A stretch of DNA of 64,000 nt from Plasticicumulans lactativorans (lineage in GTDB: Bacteria > Pseudomonadota > Gammaproteobacteria > Competibacterales > Competibacteraceae): assembly GCF_004341245.1 (NCBI RefSeq), contig NZ_SLWY01000006.1, forward strand, positions 124,001-188,000, given 5' to 3'. The position numbers and the translations under genes are program-made. The notes under the pieces were generated by a model. The model did not search any database. It saw only the letters and a program-made list of their open reading frames with translations, and had not been told where the DNA came from. Shown here piece after piece: positions 11,009 to 20,293 of the stretch. The first letter of the stretch is position 1. Each line of letters opens with the position of its first letter.

Positions 11009-11845
11009 ATGCCCGCCACCCTGCCCCGCTCCACGCCGATCGCCCTCAGCGACGCACAACTGTCCGCCTACACCGCCTTCGCGCACGCCCTCGCTGATGC
11101 AGCCGGCGCGGCGATCCGCCCGCACTTCCGCGCCCGGCTCGCGGTCGACGACAAGGGCGGCACGCGCGGCTACGACCCGGTCACCATCGCCGATCGCGCC
11201 GCCGAGGACGCCATGTGCCGCCTGATCACGGCCACCCACCCGGATCACGGCGTGTTCGGCGAGGAGCACGGCGCGCGCGCGGGCAGCACCGGGCTGACCT
11301 GGGTGCTCGACCCGATCGACGGCACCCGCGCCTTCATCACCGGCATGCCGCTGTGGGGCACGCTGATCGCGCTCTACGACGGCAGCCGGCCGGTGCTCGG
11401 CGTGATGGACCAGCCCTATACCGGGGAGCGCTTCGTCGGCTCGCGCTTCGGCGCCGAACTGGTCACGCGCGAGGGCCGCACGGCGCTCGCGGTACGGCCC
11501 TGCGCCGGCCTCGGCGAGGCGGTGCTCTACTCGACGCACCCCGACCTGTTCGTTCCCGGCGCCGAGCGGGCGGCCTTCGACGCGCTGTGCAAGCAGGTGC
11601 GCATGACGCGCTATTCCGGCGACTGCTATGCCTACTGCATGCTGGCCGCCGGCCACCTCGACCTGATCGTCGAGAGCGGCCTGCAGCCCTACGACGTCGC
11701 CGCGCTGATCCCGATCATCGAGGCCGCCGGCGGGCACATCACCGACTGGCACGGCGGCCCCTGCCACGACGGCGGCCGCGTGCTCGCGGCGGGCGACGCG
11801 CGGGTGCACGCGCAGGCGCTCGCCGCGCTCGCGCAGGTCCCCTGA
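11009..11845 (+). CDS. hisN: Inositol monophosphatase-family phosphatase, HisN-type histidinol-phosphatase
   Basis: 278 residues. The Mg-dependent phosphatase motifs are GEEHG (metal-binding Glu), DPIDGTRAFITG (metal-binding Asp-Pro-Ile-Asp with Gly-Thr) and the C-terminal YDVAALIPIIEAAGG. The RAFITGMPLWG and SGDCYAYCMLAAG stretches are those of histidinol-phosphatase HisN, which removes phosphate from L-histidinol phosphate. Relatives act on inositol, fructose-1,6-bisphosphate or PAP, so the substrate is probable rather than certain. It is not in a his operon. The ATG is preceded by GAGGACCGCCCCG. Confidence 0.85.
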   Translation: MPATLPRSTPIALSDAQLSAYTAFAHALADAAGAAIRPHFRARLAVDDKGGTRGYDPVTIADRAAEDAMCRLITATHPDHGVFGEEHGARAGSTGLTWVLDPIDGTRAFITGMPLWGTLIALYDGSRPVLGVMDQPYTGERFVGSRFGAELVTREGRTALAVRPCAGLGEAVLYSTHPDLFVPGAERAAFDALCKQVRMTRYSGDCYAYCMLAAGHLDLIVESGLQPYDVAALIPIIEAAGGHITDWHGGPCHDGGRVLAAGDARVHAQALAALAQVP

Positions 11846-11927
11846 TCCGCCGCGACGGTGGGCGAAGGGCCGGAGCGGCGTTACACTACGCGCCTTTTTT
11901 CAGGCAGGTCCCCAAGGTACACCCGTG

Positions 11928-12632
11928 ATGCTCGAAGAATCGCCCGCTCCCGTCCCCGAGGCATCGAAGCCCAGCGCACGGGAGCAGTCCCGATCCCTGC
12001 TCGACCGGCTGATCGCCACCTACCCCAAGGCGTTCTTCCCACTCTCGGCGCGACAGGTACGACCACTCAAACTCGGCGTGCACAAGGACCTGCAGCCGGT
12101 CATCAAGGAGTGGGGCTACGACAACCTGGCCCTGCGCCTCGCCCTCGGCCTCTACATCCGCGCGCTGCGCTACCAGGTCGCGCTGACCAAGGAAGCAAGC
12201 CGCGTCGACCTCGCCGGCGAAGCCACCGGCGAGATCAGCGAGGAGCATCGCGCCAAGGCGCGCGAGCAGGTCGAGGCCCTGCGCGCGAAGCGCCAGGAGC
12301 GCGCCCAGGTGGGCAAGGCGGCGAGCGCGCCCGCGGCCACCCCGCCGGCCGCTGCCGAGACGGCGGAGGCGGAAGCCGCCGCACCGTCGCCGCGCCGTGC
12401 CCGCCGCGAGCGCCCCGCCCGTGACGCCGAAGCGCGTGAACGACCGGCGCGGGCGCGCAAGGCGCCGCGCGAGGAAAACCAGGGAATGCCGCCGCGGCGG
12501 CCGCGCTCCGAACGCAGCGGCGGCGAACGCCCGGCGCCGGCGAAGCTCAGCGCAGCACCGACCGAAGAGATCGAATCGGCGATGGCCGCCGCGTTGCGCG
12601 AAGCGCTGCAGAAGAAAGGCGACGGCCGCTGA
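11928..12632 (+). CDS. proQ: ProQ/FinO-domain RNA-binding protein
   Basis: About 234 residues. The FinO/ProQ RNA-chaperone domain occupies roughly residues 20-120 (LLDRLIATYPKAFFP, RPLKLGVHKDL, YIRALRYQVAL). A long disordered tail rich in Ala, Arg and Glu follows. The family binds structured sRNAs and mRNA 3' ends and stabilises them. GTG 11925 lies one codon upstream of ATG 11928, and either may be used. A TACACT -10-like hexamer sits upstream at about 11882. The gene ends at a strong hairpin that it shares with the converging FHA-EAL gene. Confidence 0.88.
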   Translation: MLEESPAPVPEASKPSAREQSRSLLDRLIATYPKAFFPLSARQVRPLKLGVHKDLQPVIKEWGYDNLALRLALGLYIRALRYQVALTKEASRVDLAGEATGEISEEHRAKAREQVEALRAKRQERAQVGKAASAPAATPPAAAETAEAEAAAPSPRRARRERPARDAEARERPARARKAPREENQGMPPRRPRSERSGGERPAPAKLSAAPTEEIESAMAAALREALQKKGDGR

Positions 12633-12638
12633 AGGCGG

Positions 12639-12661
12639 GCCGGGGCGCGCTTCGCCCCGGC
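12639..12661. terminator. Hairpin between convergent proQ and FHA-EAL gene
   Basis: GCCGGGGCG (12639-12647) and CGCCCCGGC (12653-12661) form a perfect 9-bp GC stem with a 5-nt loop. It fills the 29-bp gap between the two stop codons. There is no T-run, so it is a candidate shared terminator or 3'-end stabiliser. Confidence 0.6.
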
Positions 12662-13894
12662 TCAGGCCGCCGCCGCCAGGGGATCGGGCGTCGGGCGGCC
12701 GTAGCGGTAGCCCTGCCCGAGGTCGAAGCCGGCCGCCACGCAGAAGGCGGCCTCCTCGTCGGTCTCGATGCCCTCGGCGAGGGTCAGCACCCCGAGCGAG
12801 CGCGCCATGCGGACCAGGTCCCGCACCAGCTCCTGCACGTGCGGCGGCTTGCGGTCGATGCCGCGGATCAGTCCGATGTCGTACTTGAGCACCTCGGGCG
12901 GCACCTCCATCAGCTCCACCAGGCGCGCCTGGCCGGCGCCGAAGTCGTCGTAGGCGAGCTGCATGTCGAGCTCGGTCAGCAGGTGGCGCACCTCGCTCAT
13001 CAGCGAGACGTCGGCCACGGCGTGCTCGTGCACCTCCAGCACGACCGGCAGGTGCGGCGCCTGCGTGCGCAGCGCACCGAGCGAACGGTGCAGGAAATCC
13101 GGGGCCATCTCCGCCGGTACCGTGTTCACGAACAGGCACGGCGCATGCAGCTCGAGCGCGCGCTTGACGCCGACCGTGCGCCACAGCTCGCTCAGGTCGA
13201 CGATGCGCCCCAGCGCGTGGGCGATGCGCAGCAACTGCGGCGGGCTCTGCGGCAGCGCCGGATGCGCCCCGCGCCCCAGCAGTTCGTAGGCGACCAGCGC
13301 GGGCGCCGGGTTCAGGCGCACGATGGGCTGGAAGAACGGCTGCACCATGCAGCCGGCCAGCATCTCGCGCAGCGAGGACTCCTGGGACTGCGCGACGAAG
13401 GTCTCCGGCAGCTGCAGCGACGGCTGCAGCGTCGTGCCGGGGCTCGGTGCGACGGCCGGTGCGGTGATCTGGGTGACTTCGCGCCGCACGCAGCGGAACG
13501 CCATCTTCGCGAAGTGGATGATGTCGCCGTCACCGAGCGGCACCGGCTGCGCGGGGTCGAGGCGCTGGTAGTTGACGAAGGTGCCGTTGGTGCTGCTGCC
13601 ATCCCGCAGCCAGAGCCGACCGTCCGGGTCGAACTCCAGTACCGCGTGCACGCGCGACACACCGTCGTTGCGCAGGAACAGGTTGTTGGTATCGACCCGG
13701 CCGATCGTGAAGGGCGAAGCGCTGATGCGCACGAACCAGTGTTCGCCTGCCTCGTTGACGCCCTCGAGGTACCAGCCTTCATTGTTATGTGTGTCGCCCA
13801 CCGCGATTTCCCCAAAATTCCAGCGTCCCGGCAGGTTAGCAACATCGAACGCCCTCACCCACGGACTCCACAACACGTTACGCGCAGCGTTCAC
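12662..13894 (-). CDS. FHA-EAL fusion: phosphothreonine-binding c-di-GMP phosphodiesterase
   Basis: 410 residues. The N-terminal FHA domain (about 60-130) has TIGR, SRVHA and SSTNGTFVN, the phosphothreonine-binding loops. The C-terminal EAL domain (about 175-405) keeps the catalytic set: ELLGR in place of EAL-R, the Asn in FVNTVP, Glu in VLEVHE, YDDFGAG, Lys in VLKYD, Glu in LAEGIE and Gln in LGQGYRYG. It is therefore probably an active c-di-GMP hydrolase steered by protein phosphorylation. The GTG start overlaps the nudB stop by 4 bp (GTGA). There is no signal peptide. Confidence 0.88.
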   Translation of the reverse strand: MNAARNVLWSPWVRAFDVANLPGRWNFGEIAVGDTHNNEGWYLEGVNEAGEHWFVRISASPFTIGRVDTNNLFLRNDGVSRVHAVLEFDPDGRLWLRDGSSTNGTFVNYQRLDPAQPVPLGDGDIIHFAKMAFRCVRREVTQITAPAVAPSPGTTLQPSLQLPETFVAQSQESSLREMLAGCMVQPFFQPIVRLNPAPALVAYELLGRGAHPALPQSPPQLLRIAHALGRIVDLSELWRTVGVKRALELHAPCLFVNTVPAEMAPDFLHRSLGALRTQAPHLPVVLEVHEHAVADVSLMSEVRHLLTELDMQLAYDDFGAGQARLVELMEVPPEVLKYDIGLIRGIDRKPPHVQELVRDLVRMARSLGVLTLAEGIETDEEAAFCVAAGFDLGQGYRYGRPTPDPLAAAA

Positions 13895-14337
13895 GCCCGT
13901 GGCGGGGGCACCAGCATCAGTATGGCGTCACGGTTGGTATACGAGAACACCCGCTCCGCCGCTTCGGCGCGCGGCAGCCACAGGCTCGCCACGTGCTCGT
14001 CGGGACGCAGGTGCACCGGTACCGGGGCCGGCAGCGTCACGACGAACACGTGCTCGAGGTTCTCCTCCACGCCGGGCGGGTAGCGGTGGCGCCACGGCGG
14101 CAGGATCGGGAAGCGGTTGGTGCACCCGGTCGCCCGCACCGCGACGCCGGTGATGCCGGTCTCTTCCTCGAGTTCGCGCACCGCGGCCGCGAGCGGGTCG
14201 AGCTCGTCCCATTCGAGGCTGCCGGTGACCGATTGCCAGTAGCCGGCCGGCTGCGTGCGTTCGATCAGCAGCACCGCCGAATCCACGCTGTGCACGACCA
14301 CGAGCACCGACTCCGGGCGCTTCCAGGGCGACGGCAT
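13891..14337 (-). CDS. nudB: Dihydroneopterin triphosphate pyrophosphatase (Nudix)
   Basis: 148 residues from ATG 14337 (MPSPWKRPESVLVVV), close to the E. coli NudB length of 150. The Nudix box reads G-x5-E-x7-REL-x-EE-x-G as GSLEWDE...RELEEETG. NudB removes pyrophosphate from dihydroneopterin triphosphate in folate synthesis. CTNRFPILPPWRHRY and the following HVF segment match the NudB type. A longer start at 14415 is in frame but adds a non-conserved Pro/Ala stretch. It is coupled to the downstream FHA-EAL gene. Confidence 0.88.
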   Translation of the reverse strand: MPSPWKRPESVLVVVHSVDSAVLLIERTQPAGYWQSVTGSLEWDELDPLAAAVRELEEETGITGVAVRATGCTNRFPILPPWRHRYPPGVEENLEHVFVVTLPAPVPVHLRPDEHVASLWLPRAEAAERVFSYTNRDAILMLVPPPRA

Positions 14338-14422
14338 CACGGCCTCCGGCACGCCGGGTGCGGGGCCGGCAGGGGCCTCATGGCCGGCCTCCGGCGTGCC
14401 GATGGGTATCGGCATGTTTGCA

Positions 14423-14441
14423 ATTGTTAAGAGCTCTCATT
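14423..14441. promoter_or_regulatory. Fur-box-like sequence upstream of tonB
   Basis: ATTGTTAAGAGCTCTCATT matches about 12 of 18 scored positions of a Fur 19-mer of the form AATGAGAATNATTCTCATT; the right half (TCTCATT) is the stronger. It lies 40 bp before the tonB start, in the AT-rich gap that also serves the divergent nudB gene. Iron regulation is what the downstream TonB-ExbBD-receptor-PiuC genes would lead one to expect. The match is imperfect. Confidence 0.4.
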
Positions 14442-14480
14442 AGCGTAGGAGATCAAGACTCAGCCTCTGATCGATTCATC

Positions 14481-15254
14481 ATGAATGCCAGCCTGCCGGC
14501 ACGTCTACCGCTCGCCCATCTCGATGCCGCCGCAGCCGCACATGACACGCGCTGGGCGCCGGCCCTGATCGTGCTGATCGCGCATGCCGGCGTGCTCGCC
14601 GCGATGGCGCTGCAGGCGCCGACGACGTCGCCGCGGATCCTGCACGCCGCGCCGGTGATCGCGCGGCTGATCAGCCCCGAGCCGCCGGCGCCCGCGCCGG
14701 CCGCCGAAGCCGCACCACCGGAGCCGGCACCGCCCGAACCACCCGTCGAGCCGCCGGCGCCGCAACCGGAGCCGCTGCCCGCACCGACGCCGGTCACCGC
14801 GCCCGCGGTGGAGCGCACGCCGGTCGCGACACCGGCCCCACCGCCGCCCCGGCCGCGCCCGCAACGCGCAGCGCCGAAGCCGGCGCGCGCCACGCCCGCA
14901 CCGCGACCGGCCCCGGCCGCACCCGCGCCCGCCGTCGCGGCCCCGGCGCAGGCCGAAGCGGCGGCGCCGGTCGTCGCGGCACGCTTCGACGCCGCCTACC
15001 TGCGCAATCCGCCGCCCGCGTACCCGGCGCTGTCGCGCAGCAACGGCGAATCCGGCCGCGTGCTGCTGCGCGTGCGCGTCTCGGCCGAGGGCGCAGCCGA
15101 GTCGGTCGAGCTCGCCGCCGGCAGCGGCCACGCACGGCTCGACGAGGCCGCGCTCGCCGCGGTGCGGCGCTGGCGCTTCGTGCCGGCGCGCCAAGGCGAA
15201 CGCGCGCTCGCCGCGACCGTCACCGTGCCCATCATCTTCAAGCTGGAGAAGTGA
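14481..15254 (+). CDS. tonB: Energy transducer TonB
   Basis: 257 residues: a short cytoplasmic start, one membrane anchor (about 27-46, ALIVLIAHAGVLAAMAL), a long periplasmic Pro/Ala/Glu-Pro spacer (about 65-165), and a C-terminal TonB domain (about 175-257) with NPPPAYPALSR and VRRWRFVPA. It passes proton-motive energy from ExbB-ExbD to outer-membrane receptors. exbB follows after 3 bp. The ATG is in a stretch (ATTCATCATGAATGCC) that lacks a strong Shine-Dalgarno. Confidence 0.93.
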   Translation: MNASLPARLPLAHLDAAAAAHDTRWAPALIVLIAHAGVLAAMALQAPTTSPRILHAAPVIARLISPEPPAPAPAAEAAPPEPAPPEPPVEPPAPQPEPLPAPTPVTAPAVERTPVATPAPPPPRPRPQRAAPKPARATPAPRPAPAAPAPAVAAPAQAEAAAPVVAARFDAAYLRNPPPAYPALSRSNGESGRVLLRVRVSAEGAAESVELAAGSGHARLDEAALAAVRRWRFVPARQGERALAATVTVPIIFKLEK

Positions 15255-15257
15255 ACG

Positions 15258-16013
15258 ATGTATGAAGAATGGCTCACCCGGCTGCCGCCCGGGCTCGTCC
15301 ACCTGCTCGAGCAGGGCGACGCGGTCAGCGCCGCCACCGCGGCGACGCTGCTGCTGATGTCGCTCGCCGCGTGGACGCTGATCGTCGCCAAGGGCTGGAG
15401 GCTGCTGCGGCTGCGCCCGGCACGCCGGCTCGCGCGCACGCTGTGGGTGGGCACCGATTCGGTCGCCGCTGCCCGCGCGCGGCTCGATGCCCTGCGCCCG
15501 GGGCCGTTCCACGTGCTGCTGCAGCACGGCGTGGAGGCCGCGCACTGGCTCGATCGCCACGGCCACCCGCCCACCGCCGCCGGCGACGCGATCGGCGCGG
15601 CGCTGCAGCAGGGGCTGAACCAGGCCGCGGCGCGCCTCGAGCACGGCATGACCACGCTCGCGTCGGTGGGCAGCACCGCCCCCTTCGTCGGCCTGCTCGG
15701 CACCGTCTGGGGCATCTACCACGCGCTCACGGCGATCGCCGCGCAGGGCCAGGCGCAGATCGACCGCATCGCCGGCCCGGTGGGCGAGGCGCTGATCATG
15801 ACCGCCTTCGGCCTCGCCGTTGCGATCCCGGCGGTGCTCGCCTACAACGCCTTCACCCGCAGCCAGCGCCTGCTGCTCGCCGACCTCGAAGCCTTCGGCC
15901 ACGCGCTGCACGCGCGGCTGCACGTGGAACTGCAGGCCGCGCCGGCGGCGTCGCGCCCGCCGGTGCCGGCCGTGGTCGAGCGGCGCCCGCTGCCGCTGGC
16001 GCAGGGGGCGTGA
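15258..16013 (+). CDS. exbB: Biopolymer transporter ExbB (MotA/TolQ/ExbB family)
   Basis: 251 residues with three membrane segments (about 25-45, 130-155, 175-195). The family core is LASVGSTAPFVGLLGTVWGI, then IAGPVGEALIMTAFGLAVAIPAVLAYN. With ExbD it forms the inner-membrane proton channel that energises TonB. Its stop overlaps the exbD start (TGATG at 16011-16015), so translation is coupled. Confidence 0.94.
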   Translation: MYEEWLTRLPPGLVHLLEQGDAVSAATAATLLLMSLAAWTLIVAKGWRLLRLRPARRLARTLWVGTDSVAAARARLDALRPGPFHVLLQHGVEAAHWLDRHGHPPTAAGDAIGAALQQGLNQAAARLEHGMTTLASVGSTAPFVGLLGTVWGIYHALTAIAAQGQAQIDRIAGPVGEALIMTAFGLAVAIPAVLAYNAFTRSQRLLLADLEAFGHALHARLHVELQAAPAASRPPVPAVVERRPLPLAQGA

Positions 16014-16435
16014 TGGCGTTCGGCAGCTTCGGCCAGGCGGGGGCCTTCACCCGCCCCAACGCCGAGATCAACACCACGCCGCTGGTGGACGTGATGCTGG
16101 TACTGCTGGTGATCTTCATCATCACCGCGCCGCTGTTCACCCACGCGGTCAAGCTCGACCTGCCGCGTGCGAGCGCCCGGCCCGATCCGCTACCGCCGTC
16201 GGCGGTGAACCTGTCGATCGACGCCGCCGGGGCGCTGTACTGGGACAACGCGCCGCTGCCCGACGCCGAACTGCCCGGGCGCCTCACCGCGGCCGCCGCC
16301 GCGACGCCGGCCCCCGAGTTGCACCTGCGCGCCGACCGCGACACGCGCTACGAGCGCGTGGCCGAGGTGATGGCCGCGGCGCAGCGCAGCGGCCTCGGTC
16401 GCATCGGCTTCATCACCGAACCGCCCCGCCCGTAG
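16013..16435 (+). CDS. exbD: Biopolymer transporter ExbD
   Basis: 140 residues: a short cytoplasmic N-terminus with INTTPLVDVMLVLLVIF, whose Asp in LVDVML is the proton-carrying residue of ExbD/TolR, one membrane helix (about 24-42), and a periplasmic domain ending RIGFITEPPRP. Third gene of tonB-exbB-exbD. A 223-bp gap with a GC hairpin separates it from the receptor gene. Confidence 0.94.
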   Translation: MAFGSFGQAGAFTRPNAEINTTPLVDVMLVLLVIFIITAPLFTHAVKLDLPRASARPDPLPPSAVNLSIDAAGALYWDNAPLPDAELPGRLTAAAAATPAPELHLRADRDTRYERVAEVMAAAQRSGLGRIGFITEPPRP

Positions 16436-16452
16436 CGGCGGGCAGTCGCCGC

Positions 16453-16469
16453 GCCGGCAGCCTGCCGGC
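16453..16469 (+). terminator. GC hairpin after exbD
   Basis: GCCGGCAG and CTGCCGGC are complementary around one base, giving a tight 7-bp stem with a 3-nt loop, 18 bp after the exbD stop. There is no T-tract. It may attenuate rather than end transcription into the receptor gene. The rest of the 16436-16658 gap shows no gene. Confidence 0.35.
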
Positions 16470-16658
16470 CGTGGCGCCGGACTGCGGCCGAACGCCGCGT
16501 CCCACCCGGCCGGCACCGTTGCCGCGCCGTCGCCAGCCAGGCACCGGAGCGGGGACACCCCGCCGCGGACCTCGCCAGCCTCGATCCGCCACCGCCCTGC
16601 ACCGCCGCCACGGTGCACCGGACGGTTCCGACCATCATCGAGAAGCGAGAACACCGCC

Positions 16659-18818
16659 ATGCCTCACACCCCTGTCTCCCCGGGCATCCGCCACTATGCC
16701 CGCCCTCCCCTCGCGCGCTGCGTGATGGGTGCGCTCGTCGCCGGGCTGCCGGCCCCCACGCTCGCCGCCGGGGAAGGCGGCGAGACCAGCCTGCCGGCCG
16801 TCACCGTGAGCGCCGAGGCCGAAGGCTACCGCCGCGACGAAACCGGCCTCGGCAAGCTGCCCGGGCCGCTGCGCGACCAGCCGCAGTCGATCACGGTGAT
16901 CCCCGATACGCTGATCAAGGACCAGGGCGCGACCTCGCTGCGCGAGGCGCTGCGCAACGTCAGCGGCATCAGCTTCAACGCCGGCGAAGGCGGCTTCTCC
17001 GGGGACAACATCAACCTGCGCGGCTTCACCGCGCGCAACGATCTGTTCCTCGACGGCGTGCGCGACAACGGCCAGTACACGCGCGACGTCTTCAACATCG
17101 AGCAGGTGGACGTGCTCAAGGGGCCGTCATCGATGCTGTTCGGGCGCGGCACCACCGGCGGCGCAATCAACCAGGTCAGCAAGCGCCCGCACCGCGGCAC
17201 CGCCTATACCGCCGGGATCGCCGCCGGCACCGACGAACTGCTGCGCACCACGGTGGACCTGAACCAGCCGCTGTCGGACACCGCGGCGTTCCGCCTCAAC
17301 GGCATGTGGCACAACACCGGCGCCACCGCCGAGGTGGTCGAGTTCGACCGCTACGGCATCGCGCCCTCGCTGACCCTCGGCCTCGGCACCGACACGCAGG
17401 TGAACTTCTCGTACTTCCGCCAGAAGGAGGACAACGTCCCGTTCTACGGCGTGCCCTACCGCTTCGGCAAACCGGTGGACGTCGACGAGAGCAACTTCTA
17501 CGGCCTGGCGCGGCACGACTACGAGCGCACCACGGTCGACATCGCCAGCGTCACCGTCGACCACCGCTTCAGCGACGCGCTCCACTTCAGCAACCGCACG
17601 CAGTACGCGCACTACCAGCGCGACCTCTCGCCCACCGCGCCGCGCATCGCCGGCAACCCGCCGGCCGGCACCCCCTACGAGCTGATCGGCGTCAACCGCG
17701 GCAAGCCGACGCGCGAGGGCGTCGACACCGTGCTGTCGAACATGACCGACGTGACCTTCCGCTTCGACACCGACGGCCTCAGGCACACGCTGGTGACCGG
17801 CATGGAGGTGGCACGCGAGACCAGCGACGCCCGCCGCTACACCGTCACCGGCGCCCCGCCGACGAACCTCGCCGACCCCGACCCGTACAGCCCGGCGCCC
17901 AACCTGCGGATGAGCCGCGCGGCGAGCGAGACCGACGCCTCGGCCAACAGCTTCAACCTCTACGCGATCGACGAGATCGCGCTGAACACGCAGTGGAAGG
18001 TGGTCGCCGGCCTGCGCTGGGACCGCTTCGCCGCCGAGTCGCGCGCCGACACCTTCAACACCACCACCGGCGCCCTCACCAGCCGTGCCGACAAGCAGCG
18101 CACCGACAAGATGACCAGCGGCCGCCTGGGGCTGATCTACCAGCCCGACGCGGCGCAGTCGTACTACGTCGCCTACGGCACCTCGTTCAACCCGACCGCG
18201 GAGACGCTGACGATCTCCAACGCCAACGACGGGCTGGAGCCGGAAAAGAACGTCAACTACGAGATCGGCGCCAGGTTCGACCTGCTCGACGGCGCGCTGA
18301 GCCTGCGCGGGGCGCTGTTCCGCACCGACAAGACCAACGCCCGCACCCTCGACCCCGACCGCCTCAACGTCAACGTGCTCGACGGCCGCTGGGTGTCGGA
18401 CGGCATCGAGCTCGAAGTGGCCGGGCGCCTCGACGCGCAGTGGCAGGTGTTCGCCGGCGCGGCGTGGATGGACCCGGAGATCACCGAGTCGAACAACCCG
18501 CTCGAGGTCGGCAAGGTGCCGACCAACGCCCCGCGCCACACCTACAGCCTGTGGACCACCTACGACATCGACGCCCACTGGCAGGTCGGCGGCGGCGTGC
18601 AGGGCGCCGGCAAGCGCTACGGCAACAACACCAACACCGTGCAGGTGCCCGGCTACGCGCGCTGGGACGCCGAGGTCGCCTACCGGGAGAAGGACTACGA
18701 CCTGCGCCTGAACGTCTTCAACCTGACCGACCGGCACTACTACGAAGGCGTCTACGCCGGCCACGCCGTGCCCGGCAACGGCCGCAGCGCCATGCTGAGC
18801 GTGGACTACCGCTTCTGA
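16659..18818 (+). CDS. TonB-dependent siderophore receptor (Fiu/PiuA-like)
   Basis: 719 residues: signal peptide to about residue 36, a TonB box in [13 protein letters not shown] (about 45-57), a plug domain to about residue 180 ([54 protein letters not shown]), then a 22-strand barrel ending VDYRF with the C-terminal Phe needed for assembly. This is the ferric-siderophore (FhuA/Fiu) type. The PiuC gene 62 bp downstream is the usual partner of Fiu/PiuA catecholate receptors, so a catecholate-iron substrate is likely. Confidence 0.9.
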   Translation: MPHTPVSPGIRHYARPPLARCVMGALVAGLPAPTLAAGEGGETSLPAVTVSAEAEGYRRDETGLGKLPGPLRDQPQSITVIPDTLIKDQGATSLREALRNVSGISFNAGEGGFSGDNINLRGFTARNDLFLDGVRDNGQYTRDVFNIEQVDVLKGPSSMLFGRGTTGGAINQVSKRPHRGTAYTAGIAAGTDELLRTTVDLNQPLSDTAAFRLNGMWHNTGATAEVVEFDRYGIAPSLTLGLGTDTQVNFSYFRQKEDNVPFYGVPYRFGKPVDVDESNFYGLARHDYERTTVDIASVTVDHRFSDALHFSNRTQYAHYQRDLSPTAPRIAGNPPAGTPYELIGVNRGKPTREGVDTVLSNMTDVTFRFDTDGLRHTLVTGMEVARETSDARRYTVTGAPPTNLADPDPYSPAPNLRMSRAASETDASANSFNLYAIDEIALNTQWKVVAGLRWDRFAAESRADTFNTTTGALTSRADKQRTDKMTSGRLGLIYQPDAAQSYYVAYGTSFNPTAETLTISNANDGLEPEKNVNYEIGARFDLLDGALSLRGALFRTDKTNARTLDPDRLNVNVLDGRWVSDGIELEVAGRLDAQWQVFAGAAWMDPEITESNNPLEVGKVPTNAPRHTYSLWTTYDIDAHWQVGGGVQGAGKRYGNNTNTVQVPGYARWDAEVAYREKDYDLRLNVFNLTDRHYYEGVYAGHAVPGNGRSAMLSVDYRF

Positions 18819-18880
18819 GCCCCCGCCGCGGGCGGGCGGCCCGGCGCGCCGCCTGCCCGCGCCCACCGGAGAGACCGACC

Positions 18881-19561
18881 ATGCTGCTGCACATCCCCGA
18901 GGTGCTCGACGCCCGGCAACTCGAACACTGCCGCGCACTGCTCGCGCGCGCCGACTGGATCGACGGCCGCGCCACCGCCGGCCACCAGTCGGCGCAGGTC
19001 AAACGCAACCGGCAACTGCCCGAGGGCTCGCCGGCGGCGCGCGAGCTCGGCGACCTGGTGCTCGCCGCGCTCGAACGCCACGCGCTGTTCATCACCGCGG
19101 CGCTGCCCAGGCGCGTGTTCCCGCCGCTGTTCAACCGCTACGAGGTCGGCATGGACTTCGGCCACCACGTCGACAACGCCATCCGCGGCATCACCGGCAG
19201 CGCCGAGCGCCTGCGCACCGACGTCTCCGCGACGCTGTTCCTGAGCGCCCCGGACGACTACGACGGTGGCGAACTGCTGGTCGAGGACACCTACGGCACG
19301 CACGCGGTGAAGCTGCCGGCCGGCGACCTGGTCATCTACCCGGCGACCAGCCTGCACCGCGTGAGCCCGGTCACGCGCGGGGCGCGCGTCGCCTCGTTCT
19401 TCTGGGTGCAGAGCCTGGTGCGCGACGACGCCCGGCGCAGCCTGCTGTTCGACCTCGACCTCGCCATCCAGCGCCTGACCCGCGAGGGCGCGAGCGCCGA
19501 CGCGGTGGTCGCGCTGACCGGCACCTACCACAACCTGCTGCGCATGTGGGCCGAGGTCTGA
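18881..19561 (+). CDS. piuC: PKHD-type Fe(II)/2-oxoglutarate hydroxylase, PiuC/YbiX family
   Basis: 226 residues, the family length. The iron-binding HxD...H set is His96-Val-Asp98 in GHHVDNA and His159 in SLHRV, with Arg169 (RGAR) for 2-oxoglutarate. Other markers are [23 protein letters not shown] and the [12 protein letters not shown]-terminus. PiuC genes sit beside Fiu/PiuA receptors and are iron-regulated. The substrate is not established, though a role in siderophore uptake or modification is generally proposed. Confidence 0.92.
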   Translation: MLLHIPEVLDARQLEHCRALLARADWIDGRATAGHQSAQVKRNRQLPEGSPAARELGDLVLAALERHALFITAALPRRVFPPLFNRYEVGMDFGHHVDNAIRGITGSAERLRTDVSATLFLSAPDDYDGGELLVEDTYGTHAVKLPAGDLVIYPATSLHRVSPVTRGARVASFFWVQSLVRDDARRSLLFDLDLAIQRLTREGASADAVVALTGTYHNLLRMWAEV

Positions 19562-19672
19562 CGCGTGCGGGGAACTGCGCTGGATCAGCGCCGCGCCGGT
19601 CCCGCGGGTGTATAGGGCGGCCAAGAGGCCTAGGCTGACGACGGGCCGGTCGACTCCACGGGAAGGTGCACC

Positions 19673-20293
19673 ATGCGCACGTTGCGAATGTTCTCCCTGG
19701 CGTGGGTGCTGCTGCTCGGCAGCGCCCTCGGCGGCTGCGGCTACAACACCCTGCAGACCACCGAGGAGCAGGTGAAGGCGAGCTGGTCCGAGGTGCTCAA
19801 CCAGTACCAGCGCCGCGCCGACCTGATCCCCAACCTGGTCGCCACCGTCAAGGGCTTCGCGGCGCAGGAGAAGGAGGTGCTGACGCGCGTCACCGAGGCG
19901 CGCGCGCATGTCGGCTCGCTGCAGGCGACGCCCGAGCTGCTCAACGACCCGGCCGCCTTCGCCCGCTTCCAGGCCGCCCAGGGGGAGCTGTCGAGCGCGC
20001 TGTCGCGGCTGCTGGTGGTCACCGAGAACTACCCGCAGCTCAAGTCCGACGCGCACTTCCGCGACCTGCAGGCGCAGATCGAAGGTACCGAGAACCGCAT
20101 CACCGTGGCGCGCAACCGCTACATCACGGCGGTGCAGGCATACAACGTCACCGTGCGCGCCTTCCCGAGCAACCTGACGGCGATGATGTTCGGCTACGAG
20201 GTCAAGCCCAACTTCACCGTCGACAATGAGCGCGAGATCTCGCGCCCGCCGACGGTGGACTTCGGCACCGCCCCGGCGGGGGCGCGGCCGTGA
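19673..20293 (+). CDS. LemA-family lipoprotein
   Basis: 206 residues with a lipoprotein signal: MRTLRMF, a hydrophobic run, and lipobox LGGC giving Cys22. The mature part is alpha-helical LemA domain (WSEVLNQYQRRADLIPNLVATVKGFAAQE, TENRITVARNRYITAVQAYN). LemA proteins recur with TPM-domain proteins and are poorly understood; envelope stress or membrane-protease links have been proposed. The following TPM gene starts with GTG inside the stop (CCGTGA), so they are coupled. Confidence 0.9.
   Translation: MRTLRMFSLAWVLLLGSALGGCGYNTLQTTEEQVKASWSEVLNQYQRRADLIPNLVATVKGFAAQEKEVLTRVTEARAHVGSLQATPELLNDPAAFARFQAAQGELSSALSRLLVVTENYPQLKSDAHFRDLQAQIEGTENRITVARNRYITAVQAYNVTVRAFPSNLTAMMFGYEVKPNFTVDNEREISRPPTVDFGTAPAGARP

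Noticed and set aside
16600-19561. A single 982-residue frame covering the receptor and PiuC regions.
   Set aside because: It is the out-of-phase shadow of the receptor that happens to run into the true piuC frame. The real genes start at 16659 and 18881.
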